This document shows positions 34,242-43,342 of a stretch of DNA of 64,000 nt, in pieces. The stretch's first letter is position 1, and each line of letters begins with the position of its first letter. Under the pieces are notes generated by a model. That model worked only from the letters and a program-made list of their open reading frames with translations. It was not told where the DNA came from and ran no database searches. A program made the translations under genes and the position numbers. The stretch comes from Planctomycetota bacterium (lineage in GTDB: Bacteria; Planctomycetota; Planctomycetia; Pirellulales; Pirellulaceae): assembly GCA_016872775.1 (NCBI GenBank), contig VGZA01000024.1:1-64000 (forward strand), given 5' to 3'.

Positions 34242-34925
34242 GTGAACCATCTGGCGATGTTCTGCAAGTCGAGCCGGCCGCGATTTGCGAAGACCCGTTG
34301 GGGGGCCGAAATCGGGTACGAGCTCGCGGCGCGAGCTTCGGCCCTGTTTCAGGCCACGCTGGCGCGACGCTTCCGGAGGTTTGCGGATATCCGTACGATG
34401 GTCTATACGCCCGCGGGCCAACGCGCGGAATTCGAGGCTCTGGCCGCCGGCGACTGGCGGCTGCTGCCGCAAACCACCGGAAATTTGGGGCAACGGCTGG
34501 CGGCGGCAGCCCGCGAGCTCACGCGCAACGGCGAATTCCTGGTCGTGATCGGAACCGACAGCCCCAATCTACCCGCAAATTACCTGCATTCAGCGTTCCT
34601 GTCGTTGCAGTCCGCGGAGGTCGTGATTGGACCCAGTTCCGACGGCGGCTACTACCTGATCGGGATGCGGACCCCGACGACGGCGATATTTGAGGGAATT
34701 CCCTGGAGCACGCCGGAGGTGCTCGCTGCCACGACTCGCCAGTTGCGGGTATCCGGCATCAGTTTTACTCTGTTGCCCGAGTGGTACGATGTCGACGATC
34801 AGTCCGGCTGGCGGCGACTGATCGGCGGGCTTGGACTGCCCGGCTCGGAGATCCCTACGGAACTGGTAGCGGAATACGAGAAGATCGAGCGGGCGATAGC
34901 ATCGAAAGGGGACGCCCATGTATGA
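34242..34925 (+). CDS. rSAM-associated transferase (TIGR04282/DUF2064-like)
   Basis: Nucleotidyl- or glycosyltransferase-fold protein of 227 aa. GTG start at 34242; the conserved N-terminus (MFCKSSRPRFAKTR) begins right after it. The central blocks VIGTDSPNLPANYL, VVIGPSSDGGYYLIGM and IFEGIPWSTPEVL are characteristic of TIGR04282, 'transferase 1, rSAM/selenodomain-associated', with the metal-binding Asp in TDSP. Members occur beside radical SAM enzymes, for example in arsenosugar-type clusters. Its presence together with a radical SAM gene in the same operon fits that pattern. Substrate unknown. The stop overlaps the thiO-like start by 8 bp. Confidence 0.82.
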   Translation: MNHLAMFCKSSRPRFAKTRWGAEIGYELAARASALFQATLARRFRRFADIRTMVYTPAGQRAEFEALAAGDWRLLPQTTGNLGQRLAAAARELTRNGEFLVVIGTDSPNLPANYLHSAFLSLQSAEVVIGPSSDGGYYLIGMRTPTTAIFEGIPWSTPEVLAATTRQLRVSGISFTLLPEWYDVDDQSGWRRLIGGLGLPGSEIPTELVAEYEKIERAIASKGDAHV

Positions 34926-36024
34926 CGTCGCGATCGTGGGTGCCGGTGTCATAGGCCTCTCGATCGCCTACGAGTTGGCTCGCCATGGCCGGCAGGTCGT
35001 TGTCCTGGAGCGTGGTGCGCCGGGGCGGGAAGCCTCCTGGGCGGGTGCCGGGATCATCCCGCCGGCGAATCCGCGGACGGCGATCCATGCTTATGACCAG
35101 TTACGCGGATGGAGTTTTCAGTTGCACGGCGAATGGGCGGAGCGGCTTCGCGTTGAAACGGGCGTCGACAACGGGTTCCGCCGCTGCGGGGGACTTTATC
35201 TGGCTCGGACGGCGGGCGAAGCGGCTGCGTTGGCCGGTTTCGCGGAGCAACTTTCCGTGGAACAGGTCCGCTGGGAATCGGTGCGTGACCGGCTCGCCGA
35301 AATCGCGCCGGAACTGCGCGGGTCCGAAACCCGGTTTCGATACGTCTTATTCCTGTCCGACGAAGCCCAGTTGCGTAATCCGCGCCATCTCCAGGCGTTG
35401 CAGGCAGCATGCGCCGCTCGAGGAGTCGACTGGCTGACAGGCCAGCCCGTGGAGCAGATCGAAGTTCAGTCCGGCCGAATTGTCGGACTTCGGACGGCGT
35501 CAGGAGGCGCCGTCGCTGAGCAGTACTGTTTTGCCGGCGGGGCCTGGACGGGGCAGTTGCTGCGCGGACTGGGTTATGGACTCGGCATCCTGCCGATCCG
35601 CGGCCAGATGTTGCTCTACCGCGTGGATCCGGCCGCGGTGACGCGCATCATCAATGAGGGGCCGCGTTACATCGTGCCGCGTGACGACGGCCATGTTCTG
35701 GTCGGATCGACCGAGGAAGAAGTCGGATTCGATAAGTCGAATACGTCCGAGGGAATTGGCGAGCTGACGCGCTTCGCCGAGGAACTTGTGCCGGCCCTGT
35801 CCCGGGATCGGTTGATCCGCTCCTGGGCCGGTTTACGTCCCGCATCGTTCGATGGCTTGCCCTATATCGGCCGCCTGCCCGACCATGAGAACGGGTTCGT
35901 GGCGGCGGGACATTTTCGCAGTGGGCTCTATCTCTCGCCGGGAACGGCCGTCATGATGCGACAACTGATGTTGGGGCAGCCGAGTGCCTTGGATCTTGCG
36001 GTGTTTCGGGTGGGACGTGGTTGA
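34918..36024 (+). CDS. thiO: Glycine oxidase / FAD-dependent amine oxidase (ThiO-like)
   Basis: Flavoprotein of 368 aa of the D-amino-acid-oxidase (DAO) family. N-terminal FAD-binding motif VAIVGAGVIGLSIAYELA with the second glycine-rich stretch REASWAGAGIIPP; later LPIRGQMLLYR, PRYIVPRDDGHVLVGSTEEE and the C-terminal WAGLRPASFDGLPYIGR with HFRSGLYLSPGTA, all standard in ThiO. ThiO oxidises glycine to iminoglyoxylate for thiazole synthesis. No thiS, thiG or other thiamine gene is present, so a related amine oxidation inside the local pathway is possible. It overlaps its upstream neighbour by 8 bp. Confidence 0.85.
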   Translation: MYDVAIVGAGVIGLSIAYELARHGRQVVVLERGAPGREASWAGAGIIPPANPRTAIHAYDQLRGWSFQLHGEWAERLRVETGVDNGFRRCGGLYLARTAGEAAALAGFAEQLSVEQVRWESVRDRLAEIAPELRGSETRFRYVLFLSDEAQLRNPRHLQALQAACAARGVDWLTGQPVEQIEVQSGRIVGLRTASGGAVAEQYCFAGGAWTGQLLRGLGYGLGILPIRGQMLLYRVDPAAVTRIINEGPRYIVPRDDGHVLVGSTEEEVGFDKSNTSEGIGELTRFAEELVPALSRDRLIRSWAGLRPASFDGLPYIGRLPDHENGFVAAGHFRSGLYLSPGTAVMMRQLMLGQPSALDLAVFRVGRG

Positions 36025-36050
36025 ACCGAAGAGCGGAGATTGGAAGCCGT

Positions 36051-37358
36051 ATGGCCGTTGATACCCCTGCCAGGATCGCGATCATCGGCGCCGGGCCGAT
36101 CGGGCTGGAAGCGGCACTCTACGCGCGTTTTCTGGGATACGATGTCAACCTATATGAACGCGGGCCTGTGGCGGCCAACGTTGGACGCTGGGGACATGTC
36201 CGCATGTTCAGCCCGTTCTCGATGAACTCGTCCACGTTGGGCCTGGCGGCGCTGGCCGCACAAGATCCGAATTACGAACCGCCGGCCGCCGACGCCATGC
36301 TCACGGGAAACGAATGGCGCGACCGTTACCTGTTGCCGCTTTCCCAATCCGACCTGCTCGCGGATTGCCTGCGCTGCCATACCGAGGTCATATCGGCGAC
36401 CAAGGCCGGATTGTTGAAGTCGGAATCGGTCGGCGGTGAAGAGCGCGACGATGGTATTTTCCGAATCCTGATTCGCGACGCGGAAGGGCGTGAGTCGATC
36501 CAGCTGTCGGATCTGCTCATCGACAGTTCCGGCACCTACGCACAGCCGAACTGGCTGGGAGACGGCGGAATCCCGGCGCTCGGTGAATCCGCGTTTCGCA
36601 ACGACATTGAGTACGGAATTCCCGACGTGGATTGTCGAGATGCCGGCCGTTACCTCGGGCAACGGGTACTGGTCGTCGGCAGCGGCTATTCCGCAGCGAC
36701 CAGTGTATTGCGGATGGAGAGACTCCTGGACCAGTCCGGCCAGACCGAACTTTTCTGGGTCACGCGCCGCGGGGCCAGCGAACCGCCACTGCCCCGTATC
36801 GCGGCGGATCCGCTGATCGAACGCGACCGCGTCGGCCAGCAGGCCAACCGTCTCGCACGGCATCCGGTTTCGCGACTGCACTACCTGCCGGAGTCGACAA
36901 TCGATGAACTGCGGCGCGACGCACCCGGCCAGCCGTTCCAGGTTCGTCTGCGTCGACGGGGTGATGCTGCCGAGCAGACGTTGACCATCGACCGGATTAT
37001 CGCCAATGTCGGATACCGGCCTGACCTGGAGATCACGCGGGAACTGCAAGTGCATTACTGCTATGCCTCGGAGGGGCCGATGCGACTGGCCGCACAGCTG
37101 AACAGTGCGGTCAGTTCCGGGAAAGGAGCAGGGCCGGATGATGTTCGTACGGGCGACTGCCTGCGGCTGCCGAGCGTCCAAGGCGATTCGCTGCGGAATC
37201 CGGAGCCACACTTTTACGTGCTGGGCGCAAAGAGCTTTGGCCGCAACCCGCATTTCTTGATTCGATCGGGGCTGCAGCAGATCCGGGAACTGTTCAAGAT
37301 CATTGGCGACCGCGAGACGCTCGACCTGTATTCCCGGCCGGGGCCGCTCAGCGCATGA
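36051..37358 (+). CDS. FAD/NAD(P)-binding oxidoreductase of unknown substrate
   Basis: Protein of 435 aa. ATG at 36051 is preferred; a TTG at 36021 overlapping the thiO stop would add ten residues. It has a FAD Rossmann motif IAIIGAGPIGLEAALYAR, an unusual block WGHVRMFSPFSMNSSTLGLA, a second nucleotide site VLVVGSGYSAATSV near residue 210, and a third block IIANVGYRPD before a C-terminal FYVLGAKSFGRNPHFLIRSG. This layout is that of monooxygenase-like or thioredoxin-reductase-like flavoproteins that use NAD(P)H, but I do not recognise a named family. It overlaps the radical SAM gene by 4 bp, which suggests a joint pathway. Confidence 0.75.
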   Translation: MAVDTPARIAIIGAGPIGLEAALYARFLGYDVNLYERGPVAANVGRWGHVRMFSPFSMNSSTLGLAALAAQDPNYEPPAADAMLTGNEWRDRYLLPLSQSDLLADCLRCHTEVISATKAGLLKSESVGGEERDDGIFRILIRDAEGRESIQLSDLLIDSSGTYAQPNWLGDGGIPALGESAFRNDIEYGIPDVDCRDAGRYLGQRVLVVGSGYSAATSVLRMERLLDQSGQTELFWVTRRGASEPPLPRIAADPLIERDRVGQQANRLARHPVSRLHYLPESTIDELRRDAPGQPFQVRLRRRGDAAEQTLTIDRIIANVGYRPDLEITRELQVHYCYASEGPMRLAAQLNSAVSSGKGAGPDDVRTGDCLRLPSVQGDSLRNPEPHFYVLGAKSFGRNPHFLIRSGLQQIRELFKIIGDRETLDLYSRPGPLSA

Positions 37359-38326
37359 CAAAGGACCGCCACCCCAACAACTCGATCGATCCGCGGCCGG
37401 CGTTGTCCGCATCGCCAGCACCCATCGCGGCATCGCGGGTGTCTGAGTTGCTCGAGCCGCACGCTCCGCGTGTGCCGTTGCGGCATCTCGACGCGCTTTG
37501 GTTTCAGGTGGCGGGGACGCTTTGCAACTTTACTTGCTCCCATTGCTTTATCAGTTGCAGCCCGACCAATCGGCGATTCGGCATGATGACATCGGCGGAG
37601 GTCAACGAACATCTGCTCGATTCGGTACGATTGGGTGTGAAGGAGTATTACTTCACGGGCGGAGAGCCGTTCTTGAATCCGGAGTTCGTCGAAATCGTAC
37701 TGCGGACGCTCGAATTTGGTCCGGTCACGATTCTGACCAATGCCAGCGTACTTCCGGACGACGGTCTAAGGCGCTGGAAGGAGGCCGAGGATGCCAGTTG
37801 TTACGGTCTGGAATTCCGCGTTTCGCTGGACGGATTCTCGCCCGAGACCAACGATCCGATTCGCGGCCGAGGCACATTTTGGCGCACGATGCGCGGCCTG
37901 CGGAAACTGCTTGAGTATGGTTTCCTGCCGCTGGTGACAATTGTCCGGACCTGGGAGCCACGGGACGAACGCGTGGTGGTGGAAGCGTTCCTGCGGCAGT
38001 TTCACGATCAGGGTTACGCACGTCCCCGGTTGAAGATCCTGCCGACGATCCGTCTGGGCGCCGAGGTGCAGCGAACCCACGGGTACGCGGCGGAAGAACG
38101 GGTGACGTCGGAGATGCTGGCGGGGTTTGATCTCGATCAACTGCTTTGCCATCATGCGCGGCTCGTCTCCGATCAAGGCGTCCATGCGTGCCCGCTGCTT
38201 CTCGACGATCCGGCGGCGCGGCTGGGCGATCGACTCTCGGACGGGCTGGGGCCGGTGGCGCTGAGCGCCGCGGCCTGCCATACCTGTTACCAGCATGGCG
38301 CGATCTGCAGCAATTTCGCACGCTGA
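37355..38326 (+). CDS. Radical SAM enzyme, last gene of the operon
   Basis: Protein of 323 aa. The cluster motif is C57-x3-C61-x2-C64 (CNFTCSHCF), closely followed by ISCSPTNRRFG; the SAM site is YYFTGGEPFLNPEF. Barrel strands are seen at TILTNAS, EFRVSLDG and PLVTIVRTW. The C-terminal part has HACPLLLDDPAARLG and AACHTCYQHGAICSNFAR with five more cysteines, likely an auxiliary Fe-S cluster site. It is neither ArsS-like (no DUF3641 signature) nor clearly any peptide-modifying type. It ends with CGC TGA inside the left arm of the 38321-38359 inverted repeat. Confidence 0.82.
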   Translation: MTKDRHPNNSIDPRPALSASPAPIAASRVSELLEPHAPRVPLRHLDALWFQVAGTLCNFTCSHCFISCSPTNRRFGMMTSAEVNEHLLDSVRLGVKEYYFTGGEPFLNPEFVEIVLRTLEFGPVTILTNASVLPDDGLRRWKEAEDASCYGLEFRVSLDGFSPETNDPIRGRGTFWRTMRGLRKLLEYGFLPLVTIVRTWEPRDERVVVEAFLRQFHDQGYARPRLKILPTIRLGAEVQRTHGYAAEERVTSEMLAGFDLDQLLCHHARLVSDQGVHACPLLLDDPAARLGDRLSDGLGPVALSAAACHTCYQHGAICSNFAR

Positions 38327-38359
38327 TGCCAACGGCAATCAGCGCCGTTGGCATCAGCG
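38321..38359. terminator. Perfect 16-bp inverted repeat containing both convergent stop codons
   Basis: Left arm CGCTGATGCCAACGGC (38321-38336), 7-base loop, right arm GCCGTTGGCATCAGCG (38344-38359). The last sense codon and stop of the radical SAM gene (CGC TGA) are the first six bases of the left arm, and those of rnhA on the other strand are the first six of the right arm. It very likely works as a bidirectional terminator or a 3'-end stabilising hairpin, though neither side has a T run. Confidence 0.85.
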
Positions 38360-38839
38360 CAGGAATTTCTGGTACGCGGCCACGGCCAGTTCGTCGCAGC
38401 GATCGTTTTCGGGATGTCCGCTATGGCCGGCGACGCGCGTATACTTGAGCTGGTGCCGTTGCAACAGCAGATCGAGCGCGCGCCAAAGGTCGTCGTTCTT
38501 GACCGGTTCCCAGCGGTTCCCGTCGCGGCGTTTCCAGTCATTGCGCTTCCACTTCGCCATCCACTCGGTCAGGCCTTTGCCGACGTAGACGCTGTCGGTA
38601 AACAGCTCGACACGGCAGGGACGCGTCAGCGTTTCCAGTCCGCGAATGACGGCCTGCAGCTCCATGCGGTTATTGGTGGTTTCCGGTTCGGCGCCCGATT
38701 CCTCGCGGACTTTGCCGGTGGGGAGGTGGCGCAGGATGAATGCCCAGCCTCCCGGGCCGGGGTTGCCGCTGCATCCTCCGTCGGTGAACAGATGCACGTC
38801 AGCCGGTGGGGCGGAAAAAAGAGACGGACTTTTCGCCAT
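38354..38839 (-). CDS. rnhA: Ribonuclease HI
   Basis: Enzyme of 161 aa that cuts the RNA strand of RNA-DNA hybrids. All four catalytic acids are in view: Asp in HLFTDGGCSGNPGPGGW, Glu in NRMELQAVIRGLE, Asp in ELFTDSVYVGKG and Asp in NDRCDELA. The basic protrusion WKRNDWKRRDGNRW, as in the E. coli enzyme, is also present. Its start is 3 bases after the sensor kinase stop, so it is probably cotranscribed with priA and the kinase. The first ten residues are an extra, poorly conserved extension. Confidence 0.96.
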   Translation of the reverse strand: MAKSPSLFSAPPADVHLFTDGGCSGNPGPGGWAFILRHLPTGKVREESGAEPETTNNRMELQAVIRGLETLTRPCRVELFTDSVYVGKGLTEWMAKWKRNDWKRRDGNRWEPVKNDDLWRALDLLLQRHQLKYTRVAGHSGHPENDRCDELAVAAYQKFLR

Positions 38840-38842
38840 GGA

Positions 38843-40666
38843 TCACATATTCATGTTGGAGGGGGGCGTCGGCCCGGCCTGCCAGCCGGCGGCAACCGCA
38901 TCGCCGGTTGCGTTTCCTGCGGTTTCTCCGCGCGGAATCTCGGCGCGGCTCCAAGGCAGTAACACGGTGAAGGTGGTTCCTTTTCCCAGTTCGCTCTCCA
39001 CGGAGACCTCGCCGCCCAGCAGTCGGCAAAGCTCCCGCACGATCGAAAGCCCCAGCCCGGTTCCCGAGTGTTTCCGCGTCAGATTGTCTTCGCCAACCAC
39101 GATTCGTCCCTGGCGGAATTTTTCGAAGATGATCTCCCGTTCGCTCTGCGGGATGCCCACTCCGGTATCGGCCACCGTCAACTCGAGCCACCGGTCGCGC
39201 GTGTCGTGCGCTCCCAGCGTGATTCGACCGCCCTCCGGAGTAAACTTGATCGCATTCGACAGCAGGTTGGTCACAATCTGCTGCACCTTTCCCTGGTCCT
39301 GGAAAAGTAGCGGCAGCCCGGGTTCGATATTCCGCGTGAGCCAGATATTTTTTTCCTCGGCCAACGGCCGGACCAGATCGCACTGGGCTTCCAGAATCTT
39401 GTCGATCGCGAATTCGCTCAACCGTACCTCCATCTTGCCCGCATCCATCTTGGCCATATCGAGGATGTCGTTGATCATGTCGAGCAGCAGGCGGCCGGCC
39501 TTCTGGATATTCTGGGCGTAACGGTGCTGCTTCTCATCGAGCGTATCTTTGCTGACGAGCAGCTCGGAAAATCCGATGATGCTGTTGAGCGGCGTGCGCA
39601 GTTCGTGGCTCATATTCGCCAGGAAGTCGCCTTTCAACTGGTTCATCTGGTAGAGCTGAATATTGAGCTGCGCAAGTTCGTCCACTTTTTCATCCAGCTC
39701 GGAGTTCAATCGCTGCAACCCGGACTGGGAATCGGTGAGGTGCCGCAGCATGCGGTTAAACGAGTCGGCCAGGGCCTGGAATTCGTCTCCGGTGCGGATA
39801 TCGGCGCGGGTGTCGAGGTTGCCGCTGGTGATTTCGTCGCTCACCATCCGCAGGTGTTTGAGCGGGTTGACGATAACGAGCCGGACCACCAGGTAGAGCA
39901 CCGCCATGGAAAGGAACACGGTGGCCAGGCCCGCGGCGATCAGCACCGCGCGGGCCTTGTTGATCGCCGGCTGGAATTCCTCATAGGGAATGCTCACTTT
40001 CATCACACGAAACGGTTCGCTACCGCGCACGCCCGGATCCGAGGCGGCGACCGATCCGGTTGCGTCCAGCGTCTGGTGGCACGACTTACAATCGGCGGAA
40101 TTGAAGACAATCGGTTCGTAGTAGTGATATTGTTTCGCCACGGCGTCCTGCCGTTCCGCGAAGACCGGCGCGATCACGGGAGCGGCCGTTTCCAGGGGAC
40201 CGTTCCCGAACGACTTGGGGGTCGTTGATTTGGACGGCGGCGGACCGGCCACGGTTGCCTTCCAGCTTGACTGGATCTCTTCCAGAAGACGAAGTTCGTC
40301 TTCATCGGCGGGCAGTTCCGCGTTGATGTCGGTCAGAAAGCCGCCATCCTCCAGCATCAGCATTTCGAACTGGTATTTTTCCGTCCGCGCCAACTGTCCG
40401 TAGAAATATTGGAGGTAGTCGAGATTCGGGCGCGTCCCGGTGCGTTGATTATTGGAGAACTCGATCGCATGCACGTGCAGCAACTTAACCTTGATCAAAT
40501 CGCTGCCTCGAGACCGCGTGATTTTGGTGGCCAGCCCCTCGGAGACTGAGCTGGCGAAGTAGAACGCGCCCCCGATCAGGAACGTCAGGCAAACGCCGAA
40601 CAGCACCCGGCATTTGCGCTCCAGGCTCGATTCTCCCAGAACCTGACGGATCGAACGGTATCTCAT
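38843..40666 (-). CDS. Membrane sensor histidine kinase with heme-type (Tll0287/DUF3365-like) input domain
   Basis: Protein of 607 aa. One helix at about 18-40 (VLFGVCLTFLIGGAFYFASS), an extracytoplasmic domain with CKSCH near residue 193 in the setting NSADCKSCHQTL, typical of DUF3365/Tll0287-like heme-binding sensors, then a second helix at about 235-257. A HAMP domain follows, a short coiled coil, HisKA with NMSHELRTPLNSIIGFSELL (phospho-His) and the ATPase core with N-box VTNLLSNAIKFT, G1 DTGVGIP and G2 GTGLGLSIV. A covalently bound heme could make it a redox or gas sensor. No response regulator is adjacent. Confidence 0.9.
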   Translation of the reverse strand: MRYRSIRQVLGESSLERKCRVLFGVCLTFLIGGAFYFASSVSEGLATKITRSRGSDLIKVKLLHVHAIEFSNNQRTGTRPNLDYLQYFYGQLARTEKYQFEMLMLEDGGFLTDINAELPADEDELRLLEEIQSSWKATVAGPPPSKSTTPKSFGNGPLETAAPVIAPVFAERQDAVAKQYHYYEPIVFNSADCKSCHQTLDATGSVAASDPGVRGSEPFRVMKVSIPYEEFQPAINKARAVLIAAGLATVFLSMAVLYLVVRLVIVNPLKHLRMVSDEITSGNLDTRADIRTGDEFQALADSFNRMLRHLTDSQSGLQRLNSELDEKVDELAQLNIQLYQMNQLKGDFLANMSHELRTPLNSIIGFSELLVSKDTLDEKQHRYAQNIQKAGRLLLDMINDILDMAKMDAGKMEVRLSEFAIDKILEAQCDLVRPLAEEKNIWLTRNIEPGLPLLFQDQGKVQQIVTNLLSNAIKFTPEGGRITLGAHDTRDRWLELTVADTGVGIPQSEREIIFEKFRQGRIVVGEDNLTRKHSGTGLGLSIVRELCRLLGGEVSVESELGKGTTFTVLLPWSRAEIPRGETAGNATGDAVAAGWQAGPTPPSNMNM

Positions 40667-40745
40667 GTAGCCCGTGCTCTCGGTATCGAACTGCGTCCCG
40701 CATTATTCTAGGAAGCGATGCGCGACGTCACTAGTCCAATTGGCG

Positions 40746-43199
40746 TCACATCATGTCGGACGGGTTGACGTCCAGCTGGTATTGGACACCACGGGGAAGT
40801 TCGACCTTTTCGATGGCCAGCCGCATCTGGCCCCGTAACTGAACCGCATCCGGGTGCAGGAACAGCGCATGAAACCGATAGCGACCGTTGATCTTGGGGA
40901 ACGGGCAGGGGGCCGGTCCGAGAATCCTCGTCGCGGAACTGCCGGCTATTTGCGACCGGAACGCCTGCACCAGGGTCGCCGCCGCTGCTTCGACCTGCCG
41001 GGCTGCTTCGCCGCGGAAGATCGCTCGAATCATCTCGCAGCAAGGCGGGAATTGGTACCGCGAACGCTGCGCCAGTTCGAGTTCCGCGAACCGTTCCAGA
41101 TCGTGGTCGGCGGCGCATTGGATCGCGTAATGGTCGGGCGAGTAGGTCTGTACGATCACCATGCCGCCCCGCGCGCTGCGGCCGGTCCGGCCCGCCACCT
41201 GGGTCACCAGCTGGAACGTACGCTCGGCGGCCCGGAAGTCGGGCAGGTGCAGGCCGATATCGGCATTCACAACGCCAACCAGCGTCACATTGGGAAAGTC
41301 GAGTCCTTTTGCAATCATCTGGGTGCCGAGCAGGATTCGGGCCTGTCCGCGTCGGAACTGTTCGAACGCCTCGTCGTGACTTCCGGCGCCCCGCATGGTG
41401 TCGGCGTCCATCCGCAGTAAGGGAACGCTTGGGAACAAGGTTGCCAGTTCCTGTTCCAGAGACTGGGTGCCGAATCCGGAGAAGGCGATGCCTTCGAACG
41501 AGCACTTGGGACAGTTGCGAGGCGCGGGCAGGCGGAAATCGCACTGGTGGCAGATCCCTTGCGCGGCGCCCTGCGCCGCCGCCCGGCCGCTCGAACCGGG
41601 CCGTGCCGCCGCTAACAGGTGCAGCGTCAGCGGGCGATCGCAGTTCGGGCAGCTCACCACCAAGCCGCACGCCGGGCACTGGATCATCGTCGAATAGCCG
41701 CGACGATTCATGAACAGAATCACCTGTCCGCCGTCGTCCAGCGCTTCCTTCATCGACTGCCGTAGCGGGCGACTGAGCGCCGAAGGTCGGCCCGAGGACC
41801 GATGCGCATCGCGCAGGTCGACAATCCGCACTTCGGGTAGCGGTAAATCCGATACGCGTTGCGGCAGTCGCAACAGACGAATCCCCCCTTTTTGAACGGC
41901 GGACCAGGATTCGAGGGAAGGTGTTGCCGATCCGAGCACCAGCGGGCAACGGGCAATTCGGGCGCGTTCCGCGGCGGCTTCCCGGGCATGGTACCTTGGC
42001 TGCGAATCCTGTTTGTAAGAACTGTCGTGTTCTTCGTCGATGACGATCAGTCCCAGCCGAGGCAACGGCGCGAAGATGGCGCTGCGGGCGCCGATAACCA
42101 CGTCGATCTGGCCCGCGGCAATACGCTGCCAGTAACCGTGCCGCTCGACATCCTTGAGATGGCTGTGAAGCAAGGCGATCCGTTCCAGTCGCGCGGCGAA
42201 CCGCTGGCGTGTCTGGGCGGTGAGGCTGATTTCGGGGACCAGCACGATCGCCTGCATACCGCGAGCAATCGTTGATTCGATCGCCCGGATATACACCTCG
42301 GTTTTGCCGCTCCCGGTGACCCCGAACAGCAACTGTGCCTCGAAGACGCCACGCCGAACGGCTCCCTGGATCGCGTCGAGCGCTTCGCTCTGGTTGCGGT
42401 TGAGGTTCAGCCGGGGGTCGGCCTGCGCCTCCCGCTCGGCCAACGCGTGCGCCGAGCGGGCGGAGCGGGGCGAACCGGCCGCGCGGGCCAAGCCGGCCGA
42501 CGATTCAGGGTCCGTGAATTCCGATCCGCGGTGGGTTGCGATGATGCCCCGTTCGACCAGCGTCCGTACGGGCGAGTTGGTGCATCCGACCAGGCGACGA
42601 ATCTCACTCAAGGTCAACGGCGCCGCCGCGGCGTCAATGGCCTCAAGCACGCGGCGCTGGGCCGTGGTCAATCGTACCGCAGCATTGGCCCGATCGTCGT
42701 CGAGCCGGCCGTCTTCCCGAGGCGTCTTGTCGGAACTCGACGAGGCCACCGCCGTCCGGACATACCAGACACGTTGCTGGACTCCGGCATTTCGCCGGAC
42801 TCCCGCCGGCACGATCCCTTCCAGGATGACGCCCCAGGGAAGCAGGTACTGTTCCGCCATCCATTCGGTCAGCCCCAAGAGGTCCGGCGTGACGATCGGC
42901 CGCGGGTCGATCGTTGCCAGCATCGTTTTCAGCGCGCCTTGTCGTTGCGCATCGGCCGATCGAACGACGGCGACGCAGTAGGCAACGCGTGGTTTGTTCG
43001 ATGCGCCGAGCGGCACTTTGACGCGTTGCCCCGCGGCAACCGTCGACCGCAGCGCCAACGGAATCTGGTATTCCAGCGGTCCGAAGGGGGGTTCCGACAA
43101 CACGACCCGGCAGATCGGCTCGTCCCGCGCCGCATCCCGTTCCCAGGGCGGTTGCGGTTCGGGTTCCTCAAATAATCGTTGCTGCCGGGCCGCGGGCAT
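40746..43199 (-). CDS. priA: Primosomal protein N' (replication restart helicase)
   Basis: Helicase of 817 aa. The ATG at 43199 is chosen; the frame is open 200 codons further, but that part overlaps the divergent nadD. The N-terminal 3'-DNA-binding domain has LEYQIPLALRSTVAAGQRVK. Walker A LFGVTGSGKTEVYIRAIE lies near residue 293 and the DEEH box IVIDEEHDSSYK near 388. Eight zinc cysteines are arranged as CPACGLVVSCPNC and CHQCDFRLPAPRNCPKC. Helicase motifs V-VI are ILLGTQMIAKGLDFPNVTLV and QVAGRTGRSARGG. An extra low-complexity stretch at about 195-260 is inserted before the helicase core. It reloads the replisome at stalled forks. Confidence 0.95.
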   Translation of the reverse strand: MPAARQQRLFEEPEPQPPWERDAARDEPICRVVLSEPPFGPLEYQIPLALRSTVAAGQRVKVPLGASNKPRVAYCVAVVRSADAQRQGALKTMLATIDPRPIVTPDLLGLTEWMAEQYLLPWGVILEGIVPAGVRRNAGVQQRVWYVRTAVASSSSDKTPREDGRLDDDRANAAVRLTTAQRRVLEAIDAAAAPLTLSEIRRLVGCTNSPVRTLVERGIIATHRGSEFTDPESSAGLARAAGSPRSARSAHALAEREAQADPRLNLNRNQSEALDAIQGAVRRGVFEAQLLFGVTGSGKTEVYIRAIESTIARGMQAIVLVPEISLTAQTRQRFAARLERIALLHSHLKDVERHGYWQRIAAGQIDVVIGARSAIFAPLPRLGLIVIDEEHDSSYKQDSQPRYHAREAAAERARIARCPLVLGSATPSLESWSAVQKGGIRLLRLPQRVSDLPLPEVRIVDLRDAHRSSGRPSALSRPLRQSMKEALDDGGQVILFMNRRGYSTMIQCPACGLVVSCPNCDRPLTLHLLAAARPGSSGRAAAQGAAQGICHQCDFRLPAPRNCPKCSFEGIAFSGFGTQSLEQELATLFPSVPLLRMDADTMRGAGSHDEAFEQFRRGQARILLGTQMIAKGLDFPNVTLVGVVNADIGLHLPDFRAAERTFQLVTQVAGRTGRSARGGMVIVQTYSPDHYAIQCAADHDLERFAELELAQRSRYQFPPCCEMIRAIFRGEAARQVEAAAATLVQAFRSQIAGSSATRILGPAPCPFPKINGRYRFHALFLHPDAVQLRGQMRLAIEKVELPRGVQYQLDVNPSDMM

Positions 43200-43342
43200 C
43201 AGACGGGTCCAGGTCCTCGATCGGTAGTCATCGTCAACGGCTCCCGGTAGGATAGCCCTTATGGTAACGGTTCCAAGACGGCATTCGGGCCCCCCGGCCG
43301 CCGCCGCCCGGTTATCGAACCCGTGAGAAAGGACAGGGATCA

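Noticed and set aside
33987-38326. Arsenosugar biosynthesis cluster
   Set aside because: The TIGR04282-like transferase suggests it, but ArsM and a DUF3641-containing ArsS are missing.
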